From: Pilimelia anulata
GTDB taxonomy: Bacteria; Actinomycetota; Actinomycetes; Mycobacteriales; Micromonosporaceae
Length of the DNA stretch: 64,000 nt
Reading direction: 5' to 3'
Assembly: GCF_014647895.1 (NCBI RefSeq)
Contig: NZ_BMQB01000010.1
Coordinates: 1 to 64,000 of the forward strand
A program made the translations under genes and the position numbers. Position 1 is the stretch's first letter, and each line of letters opens with the position of its first letter. Under the pieces are notes generated by a model that was not told where the DNA came from, did not search any database, and saw only the letters and a program-made list of their open reading frames with translations. Shown here one piece after another: positions 1-8,044 of the stretch.

Positions 1-55
1 GCTCACCCTCGCAGGCATACTGCTCTGGACCAAACCATGATCCAAGAGACGCTCC

Positions 56-664
56 CTAGCCGGGGAAGGGGACGCCGGTTTTGCTGTGGCAGCGGTAGCC
101 GTTCGGGTTCTTGGCGAGGTACTGCTGGTGCGGGTCCTCGGCGTAGTAGAAGATCGCCAGCGGCGTGATCTCCGTGGTGATCTCCCCCCACCCGGCGTCC
201 CGGATGGCCGGCGCGTACGCCTCCCGCGTCCTCGCCGCCTCCGCCGCCTGCGCCTCGCTCGTGGTGTACACCGCGGACCGGTACTGCGACCCGATGTCGT
301 TGCCCTGCCGGTCGCCCTGGGTCGGGTCGTGGTTCTCCCAGAAGATCCGCAGCAGCTCGCCGTACGCCACCGCGGCCGGGTCGTACACCACCTGTACCAC
401 CTCGGCGTGCCCGGTGCGGCCGGTGCAGGTCTCGTCGTACGTGGGGTTCGGCGTCTGCCCGCCGGCGAAGCCGACGGCGGTGCTGTGCACGCCCGGGACC
501 TGCCAGAACAGCTCCTCGGCCCCCCAGTAGCAGCCCATCCCGAACACGGCCAGGGCGTGCCCGGCCGGCCACGGCCCGCGCATCGGCGTGCCCAGTACGA
601 GGTGGCGGTCGGCGACGGACGTCGGGGTGTCCCGGCCGGCCGGCGGCGTGCTGCGTCCGAACAT
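56..664 (-). CDS. msrA: Peptide-methionine (S)-S-oxide reductase MsrA
   Basis: A 202-aa cytosolic enzyme that reduces methionine-S-sulfoxide in free or protein-bound form. The active-site motif GCYWGAEE is at residues 44-51, with the catalytic Cys at about position 45 (most relatives have GCFW). The C-terminus ends in YRCHSKTGVPFPG, which supplies a resolving Cys. The length matches the longer actinobacterial MsrA form. The ATG at 664 is chosen because GGGAGGAG lies a few bases upstream on the minus strand; the reading frame stays open far upstream but without MsrA similarity. It is divergent from the regulator starting at 803, so the palindrome at 752-791 may lie in a shared control region. 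Family assignment is secure; no msrB is seen beside it. Confidence 0.95.
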   Translation of the reverse strand: MFGRSTPPAGRDTPTSVADRHLVLGTPMRGPWPAGHALAVFGMGCYWGAEELFWQVPGVHSTAVGFAGGQTPNPTYDETCTGRTGHAEVVQVVYDPAAVAYGELLRIFWENHDPTQGDRQGNDIGSQYRSAVYTTSEAQAAEAARTREAYAPAIRDAGWGEITTEITPLAIFYYAEDPHQQYLAKNPNGYRCHSKTGVPFPG

Positions 665-751
665 GACTGCTCCTCCCGGTCGTTCCCCATTCTGCGCGCG
701 CGGCGGCGAAATCTGCGACGTTGGAGGGGTGGCGCCGCTCACCTCGTCAGC

Positions 752-791
752 AGTCGTACAAGAGTGGTTGTACAAAATCTCTTGTACGACT
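752..791. promoter_or_regulatory. Palindromic operator upstream of the HTH regulator
   Basis: AGTCGTACAAGAG at 752-764 is repeated as its exact reverse complement at 779-791, and the spacer contains the palindrome TTGTACAA (768-775). The result is three evenly placed GTAC half-site clusters ending 11 nt before the start codon at 803. Position and symmetry suggest the autoregulatory operator of the regulator at 803-1381 and its coupled exporter. Binding itself is inferred. Confidence 0.75.
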
Positions 792-802
792 ACGGTCGAC
801 GC

Positions 803-1381
803 ATGAACGCCATCCGGGTCACCGACCCCGAAGTGATGTGGGCGCTCGCCCACCCCACCCGGCTGAGCCTGCTCGGCCAGCTCCGCACGCGCGGGGCCGC
901 CACCGTGGGCCAGCTCGCCGCCGCCACCGGCCAGGCCGTCGGGTCGGTCAGCTACCACCTGCGCGCGCTGGCCGCGCACGGGCTCGTCATCGAGGCGCCG
1001 GACCGGGCCCGGGACCGGCGCGAGCGGTGGTGGCAGGCCGCCCACGCGACCACCGACTTCGAGCCCGCGGACGTGCGCGGGGACGCCGCGGGCGAGGCGG
1101 CCATGCTCGCGCTGCGGCGCAGCATCATCCAGACGTACGCCCGCGGGCTGGAGGCCGCGCTGGAGTACGAGCGCGAGCTGCCGCCCGAGTGGCTCGCCGC
1201 GCAGGCCGGCGGGGACGACCTGGTGCACCTGACCGCGGGTGAGGCCGCGGAGCTGCGGGCCGAGCTGGAGGAGCTGGTCGGCCGGTGGGCCGCGCGCGGT
1301 GCGGCGGCGCGGCCGGGCACCGAGCCGGTCTGGCTGATCTACCAGGCCGTCCGCCGGGCCGAGGTGGTGGCGGAGCCGTGA
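803..1381 (+). CDS. ArsR-like winged-helix transcriptional regulator
   Basis: A 192-aa protein with an ArsR/HTH_20-type winged helix in roughly residues 10-85. It starts with the MWALAHPTRLSLLGQLR helix, continues through a recognition helix around VGSVSYHLRALAAHGLV, and the wing includes DRARDRRERWW. The C-terminal 100 residues are helical and probably serve dimerisation or ligand sensing. It lacks the Cys-based metal site (ELCVCDL) of metal-sensing ArsR proteins, so arsenic or metal sensing is not supported. The ATG at 803 has no convincing Shine-Dalgarno, and the operator at 752-791 sits directly upstream. The stop overlaps the GTG of the MFS exporter by 4 nt, a typical repressor-exporter pair. 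The inducer is unknown. Confidence 0.88.
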   Translation: MNAIRVTDPEVMWALAHPTRLSLLGQLRTRGAATVGQLAAATGQAVGSVSYHLRALAAHGLVIEAPDRARDRRERWWQAAHATTDFEPADVRGDAAGEAAMLALRRSIIQTYARGLEAALEYERELPPEWLAAQAGGDDLVHLTAGEAAELRAELEELVGRWAARGAAARPGTEPVWLIYQAVRRAEVVAEP

Positions 1382-2625
1382 CCGCCGCCACCGCGCCGCC
1401 GGTCGCTCGGGAGCGGACGCCGCTGTACGCGCTGATCGCCGCGAGCGCCGTGTCGCTCACCGGCAACATGATCACGATCATCGCGCTGCCCATCTACATC
1501 CTGACCGAGACCGGGTCGGCGACGCTGACGGGCCTGGTCGGCGCGTTCGCGTTCGCCCCGATGGTGATCGGCGGGGCGCTCGGCGGGGTCGTCGTCGACC
1601 GGATCGGGCCGCGCCGGGCCAGCATCATCGCCGACGTCGTGTCCGGCGTGACCATGGCCGCGATCCCGCTGTGTGCGCTGGCCGGCGTGCTGCCGATCTG
1701 GCTGCTGCTGGCGCTGGTGTTCGCCAGCGGGCTGCTCGACAGCCCGGGGCAGAGCGCGCGGATGGTGCTGATCCCGGAGGCGGCCGAGCGGGCCGGCGTA
1801 CCGGTGGAGCGCGGGGTCGCGTTCATGGGGGCGGTCGAGCGCGGGGGCCGGCTGGTCGGCGCGCCGCTCGCCGGCCTGCTGGTCGGGCTTCTCGGCGGGG
1901 TCAACGCGCTGCTCATCGACGCGGCGACGTTCGCCGTCTCCGCGCTGATCGTGGTGCTGCTCGTACCGCGGGCGCTGCGGGCCCGGGACGACGGGGCCGA
2001 CGGGGAGCCGACGCAGGGGTACTGGGCGGACTTCCGGGCCGGGATCCGGTTCGTCGTCCGGGACCCGCTGCTGCGCGTGATGATCCTGATGGTGCTGGTG
2101 ACCAACGTGTTCGACGCCGCCAAGAGCAGCGTCCTGCTGCCGGTGGTGGCCAGCACCCGGCTGGGCGGGGCGGCGGCGTTCGGCCTGCTCGTCGGCGTGA
2201 TGGGCGGCGGGGCGCTGGTCGGTGCGCTGCTGTTCGGCGCGGTCGGGCACCGGCTGCCGAAGCGGTACACCCTGGTCGCGGCGTTCCTGGTCTGCGGGCC
2301 GCCGCCGTTCCTGGCGCTGGCCGCCGGACTGGGGCTGCCGACGCTGATCGCGGTGTACGCGGTGTGCGGGTTCGCCGCCGGGGCGATCAACCCGCTGCTG
2401 GAGTCCGCCGAGCTGCGCCGCGTGCCGCCGGCGCTGCGCGCCCGGGTGTTCGGGGCGACGACCGCCGGCTGCTGGGCGGCGATGCCGCTGGCCGCGCTGG
2501 GCGCGGGCGTGGCCGTGACGGCCGTCGGCGTCACCCCGGTGCTGATCGTGGTGGGGGTGGCGTACGGGGTGGTGGCGCTGGCGCCGCTGGTCGGGCGCGG
2601 CTGGCGGATCCTGGACGAGACCTGA
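1378..2625 (+). CDS. MFS transporter (probable drug efflux)
   Basis: A 415-aa integral membrane protein of the major facilitator superfamily with about 12 hydrophobic segments. The stretch DRIGPRRASIIADVV around residues 80-95 matches the loop 2-3 signature of MFS exporters in the MFS_3/enterobactin-exporter-like group. The GTG start at 1378 overlaps the TGA of the upstream regulator (GTGA), so the two are translationally coupled. The frame is open further upstream, but that segment lies inside the regulator gene. The context suggests efflux of a compound sensed by the ArsR-like protein. The substrate cannot be read from sequence. Confidence 0.9.
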   Translation: MTAATAPPVARERTPLYALIAASAVSLTGNMITIIALPIYILTETGSATLTGLVGAFAFAPMVIGGALGGVVVDRIGPRRASIIADVVSGVTMAAIPLCALAGVLPIWLLLALVFASGLLDSPGQSARMVLIPEAAERAGVPVERGVAFMGAVERGGRLVGAPLAGLLVGLLGGVNALLIDAATFAVSALIVVLLVPRALRARDDGADGEPTQGYWADFRAGIRFVVRDPLLRVMILMVLVTNVFDAAKSSVLLPVVASTRLGGAAAFGLLVGVMGGGALVGALLFGAVGHRLPKRYTLVAAFLVCGPPPFLALAAGLGLPTLIAVYAVCGFAAGAINPLLESAELRRVPPALRARVFGATTAGCWAAMPLAALGAGVAVTAVGVTPVLIVVGVAYGVVALAPLVGRGWRILDET

Positions 2626-2680
2626 GCCGCCCGGGCGCCGGCCGGTGGATCGGGCCGCCCGGCGCCGGCCGGTGGGTCGG
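2626..2680. repeat. Tandem near-identical 27/28-bp repeat between converging genes
   Basis: 2626-2653 and 2654-2680 are two copies of one GC-rich unit beginning GCCGCCC and ending GGTGG(A/G)TCGG, differing by one base gap and one substitution. The repeat fills the gap between the stop codons of the MFS gene (+) and the HIT gene (-). It may contribute to termination, but no clean hairpin with a short loop is evident. Confidence 0.7.
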
Positions 2681-2689
2681 GTCGGCGGG

Positions 2690-3109
2690 TCAGGCCGGCG
2701 GCAGGGCCGCGCGGATCGCCGCCGCCCGGTCGGCCGCCGCCGCGGGCGACGGGTACTTCGTCCGCGGCCAGAAGAAGCCGCGCAGCCCATCGCCCTTCGT
2801 CCGGGGTACCACGTGCGTGTGCAGGTGCGGCACCGACTGGGAGACCCGGTTGTTCATCGCCACGAACGTCCCGCCCGCGCCCAGCCCGGCCTCCACCGCC
2901 GCCGCGACCCGCTGGACGAGCGCGAAGTACGGCCCCAGGTCGGCCGCCGGCAGGTCCGTCAATACCGGCAGGTGGGGGCGGGGCACCACGAGGACGTGGC
3001 CGGGGAAGACCGGCCGCACGTCCAGGAACGCCACGCCGGCCGGCTCGTCGGCCACCACGTCGGCCGGCGCGCCGCCGGCGACGATCGCGCAGAACACACA
3101 GTCGCCCAT
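2690..3109 (-). CDS. HIT family nucleotide hydrolase/transferase
   Basis: A 139-aa histidine-triad protein. The N-terminal CVFC pair (residues 4-7) resembles the zinc or structural cysteines of Hint/Fhit-like proteins, and the catalytic triad HLHTHVV sits near residue 99. HIT proteins hydrolyse nucleoside phosphoramidates or dinucleotide polyphosphates via a covalent His-AMP intermediate in the cytosol. The ATG at 3109 matches the usual MxxCxFC start. The Shine-Dalgarno is weak (AAGG). The gene converges with the MFS gene and diverges from metB. The natural substrate cannot be assigned. Confidence 0.9.
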   Translation of the reverse strand: MGDCVFCAIVAGGAPADVVADEPAGVAFLDVRPVFPGHVLVVPRPHLPVLTDLPAADLGPYFALVQRVAAAVEAGLGAGGTFVAMNNRVSQSVPHLHTHVVPRTKGDGLRGFFWPRTKYPSPAAAADRAAAIRAALPPA

Positions 3110-3178
3110 GAAGGCGGACCTTAGCGCGGCCGGGGCGCGGCGGTGCCGGCATGACGCACGCCGGCCGGGTGCGGGGGC

Positions 3179-3184
3179 TAGCCT
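3179..3184 (+). promoter_or_regulatory. Putative -10 element of a leaderless metB transcript
   Basis: TAGCCT lies exactly 6 nt before the ATG at 3191, and no Shine-Dalgarno is present. This spacing places the transcription start at the A of the start codon, a common actinobacterial leaderless arrangement. No clear -35 is seen. Confidence 0.45.
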
Positions 3185-3190
3185 CAATCC

Positions 3191-4327
3191 ATGACGTACG
3201 GCTTCGAGACGCTCGCGATCCACGCCGGGCAGGCGCCCGACCCCCGCACCGGCGCGGTCATCCCGCCGATCTTCCAGACCTCCACGTACGTGCAGGACGG
3301 GGTCGGCAAGCCCCGGGCGGGGTACGAGTACAGCCGCTCGGCCAACCCGACCCGGGACGCGCTGCAGGAGTGCCTGGCGGCGCTGGAGGGCGGCAGCCGG
3401 GCGCTCGCGTTCGCCAGCGGCCTCGCGGCCGAGGACACCCTGCTGCGCAGCGTCTGCCAACCCGGCGACCACGTGGTGATCCCGGACGACGCGTACGGCG
3501 GCACGTACCGGCTCGTCGCCCGGGTCTGCGAGCAGTGGGGCCTGGACTGGACGGCGGCCGACATCACCGACGTCGAGGCCGTCCGGGCGGCGATCACCGC
3601 GCACACCCGGGTGGTGTGGCTGGAGACGCCGACCAACCCGCTGCTCAACATCGCCGACATCGCGGCCGTGGCGCAGCTCGCCCACGAGCGCGAGGCGCTG
3701 TGCGTCGTCGACAACACGTTCGCCTCGCCGTACCTCCAGCAACCGCTCGCCCTCGGCGCCGACGTCGTCGTCCACTCGACCACCAAGTACCTGGGCGGCC
3801 ACTCCGACGTCGTCGGCGGCGCGCTGGTCTTCGGCGACGCCGAGCTGGGCGAGCGGGTCGCGTTCCACCAGAACGCGATGGGCGCGATCAACGGCCCGTT
3901 CGACGCCTGGCTGACGCTGCGCGGGATCAAGACGCTGGGCGTCCGGATGGACCGGCACTGCGACAACGCGGAGCGGGTCGCCGAGTTCCTCAGCGGCCAC
4001 GCCGCGGTCACCGAGGTCATCTACCCGGGGCTGGCCGCGCACCCCGGCCACGCGCTCGCCGGCAAGCAGATGCGCCGGTACGGCGGCATGGTCTCGTTCC
4101 GGGCCGCGAGCCCGGAGGCGGCGATCCGGGCGTGCGAGCGGACGACGGTGTTCCTGCTGGCCGAGTCGCTGGGCGGGATCGAGTCGCTGATCGAGCACCC
4201 CGGCCGGATGACCCACCTCAGCACCGCCGGGTCGCCGCTGGAGGTGCCCGCCGACCTGGTCCGGCTGTCGGTCGGCATCGAGCACATCGACGACCTGATC
4301 GCCGACCTCGGGGCCGCGCTGTCCTGA
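3191..4327 (+). CDS. metB: Cystathionine gamma-synthase/lyase family PLP enzyme
   Basis: A 378-aa fold-type I PLP enzyme of the Cys/Met metabolism family. The PLP-binding lysine lies in STTKYLGGHSDVVGG (Lys199). Other family signatures are YSRSANPTRDALQ near residue 47, the ASGLAAEDT cofactor loop, and the C-terminal SLGGIESLIEHP. It joins O-acyl-homoserine and cysteine to cystathionine in transsulfuration, although actinobacterial members can also act as lyases. The position close to greA and mca matches the conserved mycobacterial metB-greA-mca neighbourhood, which favours MetB. Synthase against lyase specificity is not decidable from sequence alone. Confidence 0.9.
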   Translation: MTYGFETLAIHAGQAPDPRTGAVIPPIFQTSTYVQDGVGKPRAGYEYSRSANPTRDALQECLAALEGGSRALAFASGLAAEDTLLRSVCQPGDHVVIPDDAYGGTYRLVARVCEQWGLDWTAADITDVEAVRAAITAHTRVVWLETPTNPLLNIADIAAVAQLAHEREALCVVDNTFASPYLQQPLALGADVVVHSTTKYLGGHSDVVGGALVFGDAELGERVAFHQNAMGAINGPFDAWLTLRGIKTLGVRMDRHCDNAERVAEFLSGHAAVTEVIYPGLAAHPGHALAGKQMRRYGGMVSFRAASPEAAIRACERTTVFLLAESLGGIESLIEHPGRMTHLSTAGSPLEVPADLVRLSVGIEHIDDLIADLGAALS

Positions 4328-4453
4328 GTGAGCGCCCCGACCCGCCCCGGCCGTCCCGCCCGGGATTCGGCCGGGGCGGGCGGGGGCACCGGCACCACGG
4401 GCGGCGGCGCCGCCCGACCCGTCCGCACCCCCACTGAACAAGGCAGGCCAGCC

Positions 4454-5839
4454 ATGTCCCAGCTCGTGCCGTCCCGGGTCGGCGCCACCGCGAAGCAGAT
4501 CGCCCGCGCCGTCCGCCGCGGCGACGACTCGGCCACCCGGGTCGTCGCCGACCACCTCGACCACATCGCGGTGGCCGACCGGGTCGTGTCGGCCTTCCGG
4601 ACGGTCCGCGCCGCGGCCGCCGCCGCCGAGGCGGAGAAGGTCGACCAGCAGCCCGACCTGGGCAACCTGCCGCTGGCCGGGGTGCCGGTCGCGGTCAAGG
4701 AGAACACCGCCGTCGCCGGCCTGGCCAACGTCAACGGCTCCCGGGCGGCGACGACCGCCGTGGCCGAGGCCGACCACGAGGTCGTCCGGCGGCTGCGCGG
4801 GGCCGGCGCGGTCATCGTCGGCACCACCCGCATGCCCGAGCTGGGGCTGTGGGCGGTCACCGACGCCGACGACGCCGCCGCCCGCAACCCGTGGCGCACC
4901 GACCGGACGCCCGGCGGCTCCTCCGGCGGCGCCGCGGCCGCCGTGGCCAGCGGCATGGTCCCGCTGGCGCACGGCAACGACGGGCTCGGCTCGATCCGCA
5001 TCCCGGCCGCCTGCTGCGGCGTGGTCGGCGTCAAGCCCGGCTCGGGCGTGGTGCCGGGGGAGGACCCGGGGCTGTGGTTCGGGCTGGTCGAGCACGGCGT
5101 GCTCGCCACCACCGTCGCCGACGCCGCCCTCGGGCTGGACGTGCTGAGCGGCGCCGCGCCGCGGCCGCTGCAACCGCCGGACCGGCTGCGGATCGCCGTG
5201 TCGCTGCGCTCGCCCGTACCGGGGGTGTGGCCGGACGGGCCGACCCGGGCCGCGCTGGCCGACGCCGCCCGGGCGCTGGTCGGCGCCGGCCACGACGCGG
5301 CGGTCGCCGACCCGCCGTACGCGGCGGCGCTGCGCGCCGGGTCGCTGTGGTTCGCCGCCGCCAACCGGTCCGCCGCCGCGCTGGGCGTGCCGCGCTCCCG
5401 GTTGCAGGCGCGCAGCCGGCACCACGCCGCCGCCGGGGCCGTGCTGGAGCGGCTCGGGCTGGTCCGGGAGGCCGACCAGCAGCACTGGCGGCGGCGGTCG
5501 CTGGACTTCTTCGGCGACCGGTTCGACGCGCTGCTCACCCCGGTGCTGTCCCGCGGGCCGGTCGCCGCCGCCGGCTGGGCCGGGCGGTCCTGGCTGGCCA
5601 ACCTGCGGGCGTCGAGCCGGTTCGCGCCGTACGCCGCGCCGTGGAACGTCGCCGGGCTGCCGGCGGTCAGCGTGCCGGTCGGGGTCCGGCCGGACGGGCT
5701 GCCGGGCGCGGTCCAGCTCGTCGGGCCGCCGGGCAGCGAGCGGACGCTGCTCGCCCTGGCCGGGCAGCTCGAACTGGTCCGCCCGTGGGCCCGGCACGCG
5801 CCGACCTTCCCCCGCCCGGCCGCCGTCCGGGCCGCCTGA
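4454..5839 (+). CDS. Amidase signature family protein
   Basis: A 461-aa amidase-signature hydrolase. The Ser-cisSer-Lys triad is visible: the Lys in VAVKENT near residue 84, the cis-Ser in TPGGSSGGAAAAVASG near 155, and the nucleophile in GSIRIPAACCGVVGVKP near 182. The glycine-rich core usually reads GxDxGGSIR; here it is GNDGLGSIR. Members hydrolyse amide bonds in the cytosol, and the substrate ranges from aliphatic amides to the GatA Gln-tRNA role. The lack of gatB/gatC neighbours argues against GatA. The ATG at 4454 follows an AGGCAGG ribosome site. Downstream, 5840-5987 holds repeats and a hairpin. Confidence 0.88.
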   Translation: MSQLVPSRVGATAKQIARAVRRGDDSATRVVADHLDHIAVADRVVSAFRTVRAAAAAAEAEKVDQQPDLGNLPLAGVPVAVKENTAVAGLANVNGSRAATTAVAEADHEVVRRLRGAGAVIVGTTRMPELGLWAVTDADDAAARNPWRTDRTPGGSSGGAAAAVASGMVPLAHGNDGLGSIRIPAACCGVVGVKPGSGVVPGEDPGLWFGLVEHGVLATTVADAALGLDVLSGAAPRPLQPPDRLRIAVSLRSPVPGVWPDGPTRAALADAARALVGAGHDAAVADPPYAAALRAGSLWFAAANRSAAALGVPRSRLQARSRHHAAAGAVLERLGLVREADQQHWRRRSLDFFGDRFDALLTPVLSRGPVAAAGWAGRSWLANLRASSRFAPYAAPWNVAGLPAVSVPVGVRPDGLPGAVQLVGPPGSERTLLALAGQLELVRPWARHAPTFPRPAAVRAA

Positions 5840-5842
5840 CCC

Positions 5843-5880
5843 GGCCGCGCCCGGCCCGCTTGATCAGGCCGCGCCCGGCC
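5843..5880. repeat. 14-bp direct repeat downstream of the amidase gene
   Basis: GGCCGCGCCCGGCC occurs at 5843-5856 and again, identically, at 5867-5880, separated by CGCTTGATCA. No function is evident. Confidence 0.6.
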
Positions 5881-5910
5881 GCCGCCGCCGGTGGGCACGC
5901 CGGCCGCGAC

Positions 5911-5944
5911 AGCGGCGGTCCGGTCCCATCCGGACGGGGCCGCT
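5911..5944 (+). terminator. Hairpin, probable amidase terminator
   Basis: An outer stem AGCGGC (5911-5916) pairs with GCCGCT (5939-5944), and an inner stem GTCCGG (5918-5923) pairs with CCGGAC (5930-5935) around a TCCCAT loop. There is no U-tract, as is usual in this phylum. It lies 72 nt past the amidase stop. Confidence 0.5.
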
Positions 5945-5974
5945 CGGCGGGTGGGCCGCCGGCACGCACCATGG

Positions 5975-5980
5975 CAAGAT
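5975..5980 (+). promoter_or_regulatory. Putative -10 element of ilvA
   Basis: CAAGAT lies 7 nt before the ATG at 5988 and no ribosome-binding site is visible, so the message may be leaderless. The -35 is not recognisable. Confidence 0.4.
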
Positions 5981-5987
5981 CGGGCCC

Positions 5988-7199
5988 ATGTCGGACCTGG
6001 TGACGCTCGCGGAGGTGGAAGCCGCGGCGAAACTGCTCGTCGGCGTGGTGCGCGACACCCCGCTGGAGCACAGCAAGCCGCTGTCGGAGGCCGTGGGCGG
6101 GCCGACGTGGCTGAAGTGCGAGAACCTGCAGCGGGCCGGCTCGTACAAGGTGCGCGGGGCGTACAACCGGATCGCCGGGCTGAGCGACGCCGAGCGCGCC
6201 CGCGGCGTGGTGGCGGCCAGCGCCGGCAACCACGCGCAGGGCGTCGCGCTCGCCGCCGGGCTGCTGGGTACGCACTCGACGGTGTTCATGCCCGTGGGCG
6301 CGCCGCTGCCGAAGGTGGCCGCGACCAAGGCGTACGGGGCGCACGTCGAGCTGGTCGGCGACACCGTCGACGACGCGCTGGCCGCGGCGGTGGAGTTCGC
6401 CGCCCGGCAGGGCGCGGTGTTCATCCACCCGTTCGACCACCGGGACGTCATCGCCGGCCAGGGGACGGTGGCGCTGGAGATCCTCGCCGCCAGGCCCGAG
6501 GTGCGGACGATCGTCGCCTCCGTCGGCGGCGGCGGGCTGGTCTCCGGGCTGGCGGTCGCGGCCAAGGCGCTGCGGCCGGACGTCCGGGTGATCGGCGTCC
6601 AGGCCGAGGGTGCGGCGGCGTTCCCGCCCTCGCTGCGGGCCGGCGCCCCGGTGCGGCTGCCGGCCATCCACACGATCGCCGACGGCATCGCCGTCGGCCA
6701 GCCCGGACACCTGACGTACACGCACGTCAGCGAGCTGGTGGACGACATCGTCACGGTGACCGACGAGGACATCTCGCGGGCGCTGCTGCTCCTGCTGGAG
6801 CGGGCGAAGCTGACCGCCGAGCCGGCCGGCGCGGCGGCCGCGGCGGCGCTGCTGACCGGCCGGATCCGGGTGGGCGCGCCGGCCGTCGCGGTGATCTCGG
6901 GCGGGAACATCGACCCGCTGCTGATGGTGAAGCTGATCGAGCACGGCCTGACCGCGGCCGGCCGGTACCTGCGGATCACGATCCGCTGCGCCGACCGGCC
7001 GGGCCAGCTCGCGTCGATGCTCAACCTGCTGGGCGGCACCCGGGCCAACGTCGCCCACATCGAGCACCGGCGGCACGACCCGCGGCTGTCGTTCGGCGAG
7101 GTCGAGGTGGTGCTGTCGGTGGAGACCCGGGGCGCGGGCCACTCGGCCGAGCTGGTCGGGCTGCTGCGCGCCGCGGGCTACGACGTCACGGTGCACTGA
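5988..7199 (+). CDS. ilvA: Threonine ammonia-lyase (threonine dehydratase)
   Basis: A 403-aa fold-type II PLP enzyme that deaminates threonine to 2-oxobutyrate, the first committed step toward isoleucine. The PLP lysine is in AGSYKVRGAYNR (Lys54). SAGNHAQGVA (about residue 78) and SVGGGGLVSGLA are the phosphate-binding signatures. Residues from about 325 form one ACT-like domain (RYLRITIRCADRPGQL and onward), so this is the shorter TdcB/IlvA form with a single regulatory domain. The 2-oxobutyrate product also connects to transsulfuration, which fits metB nearby. The gene converges with greA over only 22 nt. Confidence 0.94.
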   Translation: MSDLVTLAEVEAAAKLLVGVVRDTPLEHSKPLSEAVGGPTWLKCENLQRAGSYKVRGAYNRIAGLSDAERARGVVAASAGNHAQGVALAAGLLGTHSTVFMPVGAPLPKVAATKAYGAHVELVGDTVDDALAAAVEFAARQGAVFIHPFDHRDVIAGQGTVALEILAARPEVRTIVASVGGGGLVSGLAVAAKALRPDVRVIGVQAEGAAAFPPSLRAGAPVRLPAIHTIADGIAVGQPGHLTYTHVSELVDDIVTVTDEDISRALLLLLERAKLTAEPAGAAAAAALLTGRIRVGAPAVAVISGGNIDPLLMVKLIEHGLTAAGRYLRITIRCADRPGQLASMLNLLGGTRANVAHIEHRRHDPRLSFGEVEVVLSVETRGAGHSAELVGLLRAAGYDVTVH

Positions 7200-7221
7200 C
7201 CGCCGGGCGCGGCCCGCGGCC

Positions 7222-7713
7222 TCAGCCGCTGAACGGGGCGAAGTCGCGGATCGTCACCTTGATGTCCGCGCCGCTGGGCGCCGTGTACGTGACGGTCTGC
7301 CCCTTCTTGGCGCCGACGATGGCCTGGCCGAGTGCCGACTCCGGGCTGTACACCGTGTGGTCCGTGGAGGACGCGATCTCGCGCGAGCCGAGCACGAAGG
7401 TCTCGGTGTCGTCGGCGTCGTCCTCGAAGAAGATCGTTACCAGCATGCCGGGCGCGACCGCGTCGGCGTCGGGGACCTCGCCGACCCGCGCGGTGCGCAG
7501 CAGCTCCTGCAGGTACCGGATCTGGCTCTCCTGCTTGCCCTGCTCCTCGCGGGCGGCGTGGTACCCGCCGTTCTCGCGCAGGTCGCCCTCCTCGCGCCGG
7601 GCGTTGATCTCGGCGGCGATCACGGGACGGTTGGCGATCAGCTCGTCCAACTCGGCCTGCAGGCGGTCGTGGGCGTCCTGCGAGAGCCAGGCAGCGTTGT
7701 CGGGCTTGGTCAC
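7222..7713 (-). CDS. greA: Transcription elongation factor GreA
   Basis: A 163-aa GreA/GreB family protein that binds the RNA polymerase secondary channel and stimulates cleavage of backtracked RNA. The N-terminal coiled coil carries EGDLRENGGYHAAREEQ near residues 45-61, where the acidic tip D/E residues act. The C-terminal FKBP-like domain includes SPESALGQAIVGAKKGQTV. The ATG at 7713 follows GGAGACG on the minus strand. The gene lies beside the DUF4307 gene and mca, as in mycobacteria. Its promoter should lie in the 331-nt region 7714-8044. Confidence 0.96.
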   Translation of the reverse strand: MTKPDNAAWLSQDAHDRLQAELDELIANRPVIAAEINARREEGDLRENGGYHAAREEQGKQESQIRYLQELLRTARVGEVPDADAVAPGMLVTIFFEDDADDTETFVLGSREIASSTDHTVYSPESALGQAIVGAKKGQTVTYTAPSGADIKVTIRDFAPFSG

Positions 7714-8044
7714 GGACGTCTCCTCTGATCGGTGTCATCTCGTTGGCGGCGTGACGTTAACCGCCGGGACCGACATGTCATCGGGCGATGACGTGCCGGC
7801 GCAACCGGATTCCGGGTCACCCGCAGTCAACTGCCCCGGTGCCGGGGTGGGCGGCACGCGGGGCGGGTGGTGGCGCAGTACCCCGTCCCCCGCGCAGGCA
7901 ATCACCGCCGGGAACGTGCAACCCGGGAATGGTTGACCCGGGGAGGCCTGTTCGCAGGAAATCCAACCAGCGGGGAAAGTCGGATCAGCGGGGAAAATCG
8001 GACCAACAGCATCGAACTGCCGAGTCTACCAGCGATTTCGGCGC
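7714..8044. other. 331-nt greA upstream region without a supported gene
   Basis: This is the upstream region of greA and the downstream region of the DUF4307 gene. It contains a tandem repeat at 7968-8003 and a TTAACG-rich patch near 7754-7761 on the minus strand that could serve as a greA -10. Open frames across it have no ribosome site or recognisable domain. Confidence 0.6.
7968..8003. repeat. 18-bp tandem repeat upstream of greA
   Basis: CAGCGGGGAAAGTCGGAT (7968-7985) is followed directly by CAGCGGGGAAAATCGGAC (7986-8003), two copies with two differences, in an otherwise non-repetitive intergenic region. It could be a regulator binding site or a slippage product. Confidence 0.7.

Noticed and set aside
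803..2625. Arsenic resistance operon.
   Set aside because: The regulator lacks the metal-sensing Cys motif and the transporter is an MFS exporter, not ArsB/Acr3.
2690..5797. A 1035-aa minus-strand open frame covering metB and the amidase gene.
   Set aside because: Only its last 139 codons (HIT protein) are real; the rest is antisense to two well-supported genes and is low-complexity Arg/Pro/Gly sequence typical of GC-rich shadow frames.
4454..5839. GatA subunit of Glu-tRNA amidotransferase.
   Set aside because: No gatB or gatC nearby and the nucleophile loop differs from GatA; kept as a generic amidase-signature protein.
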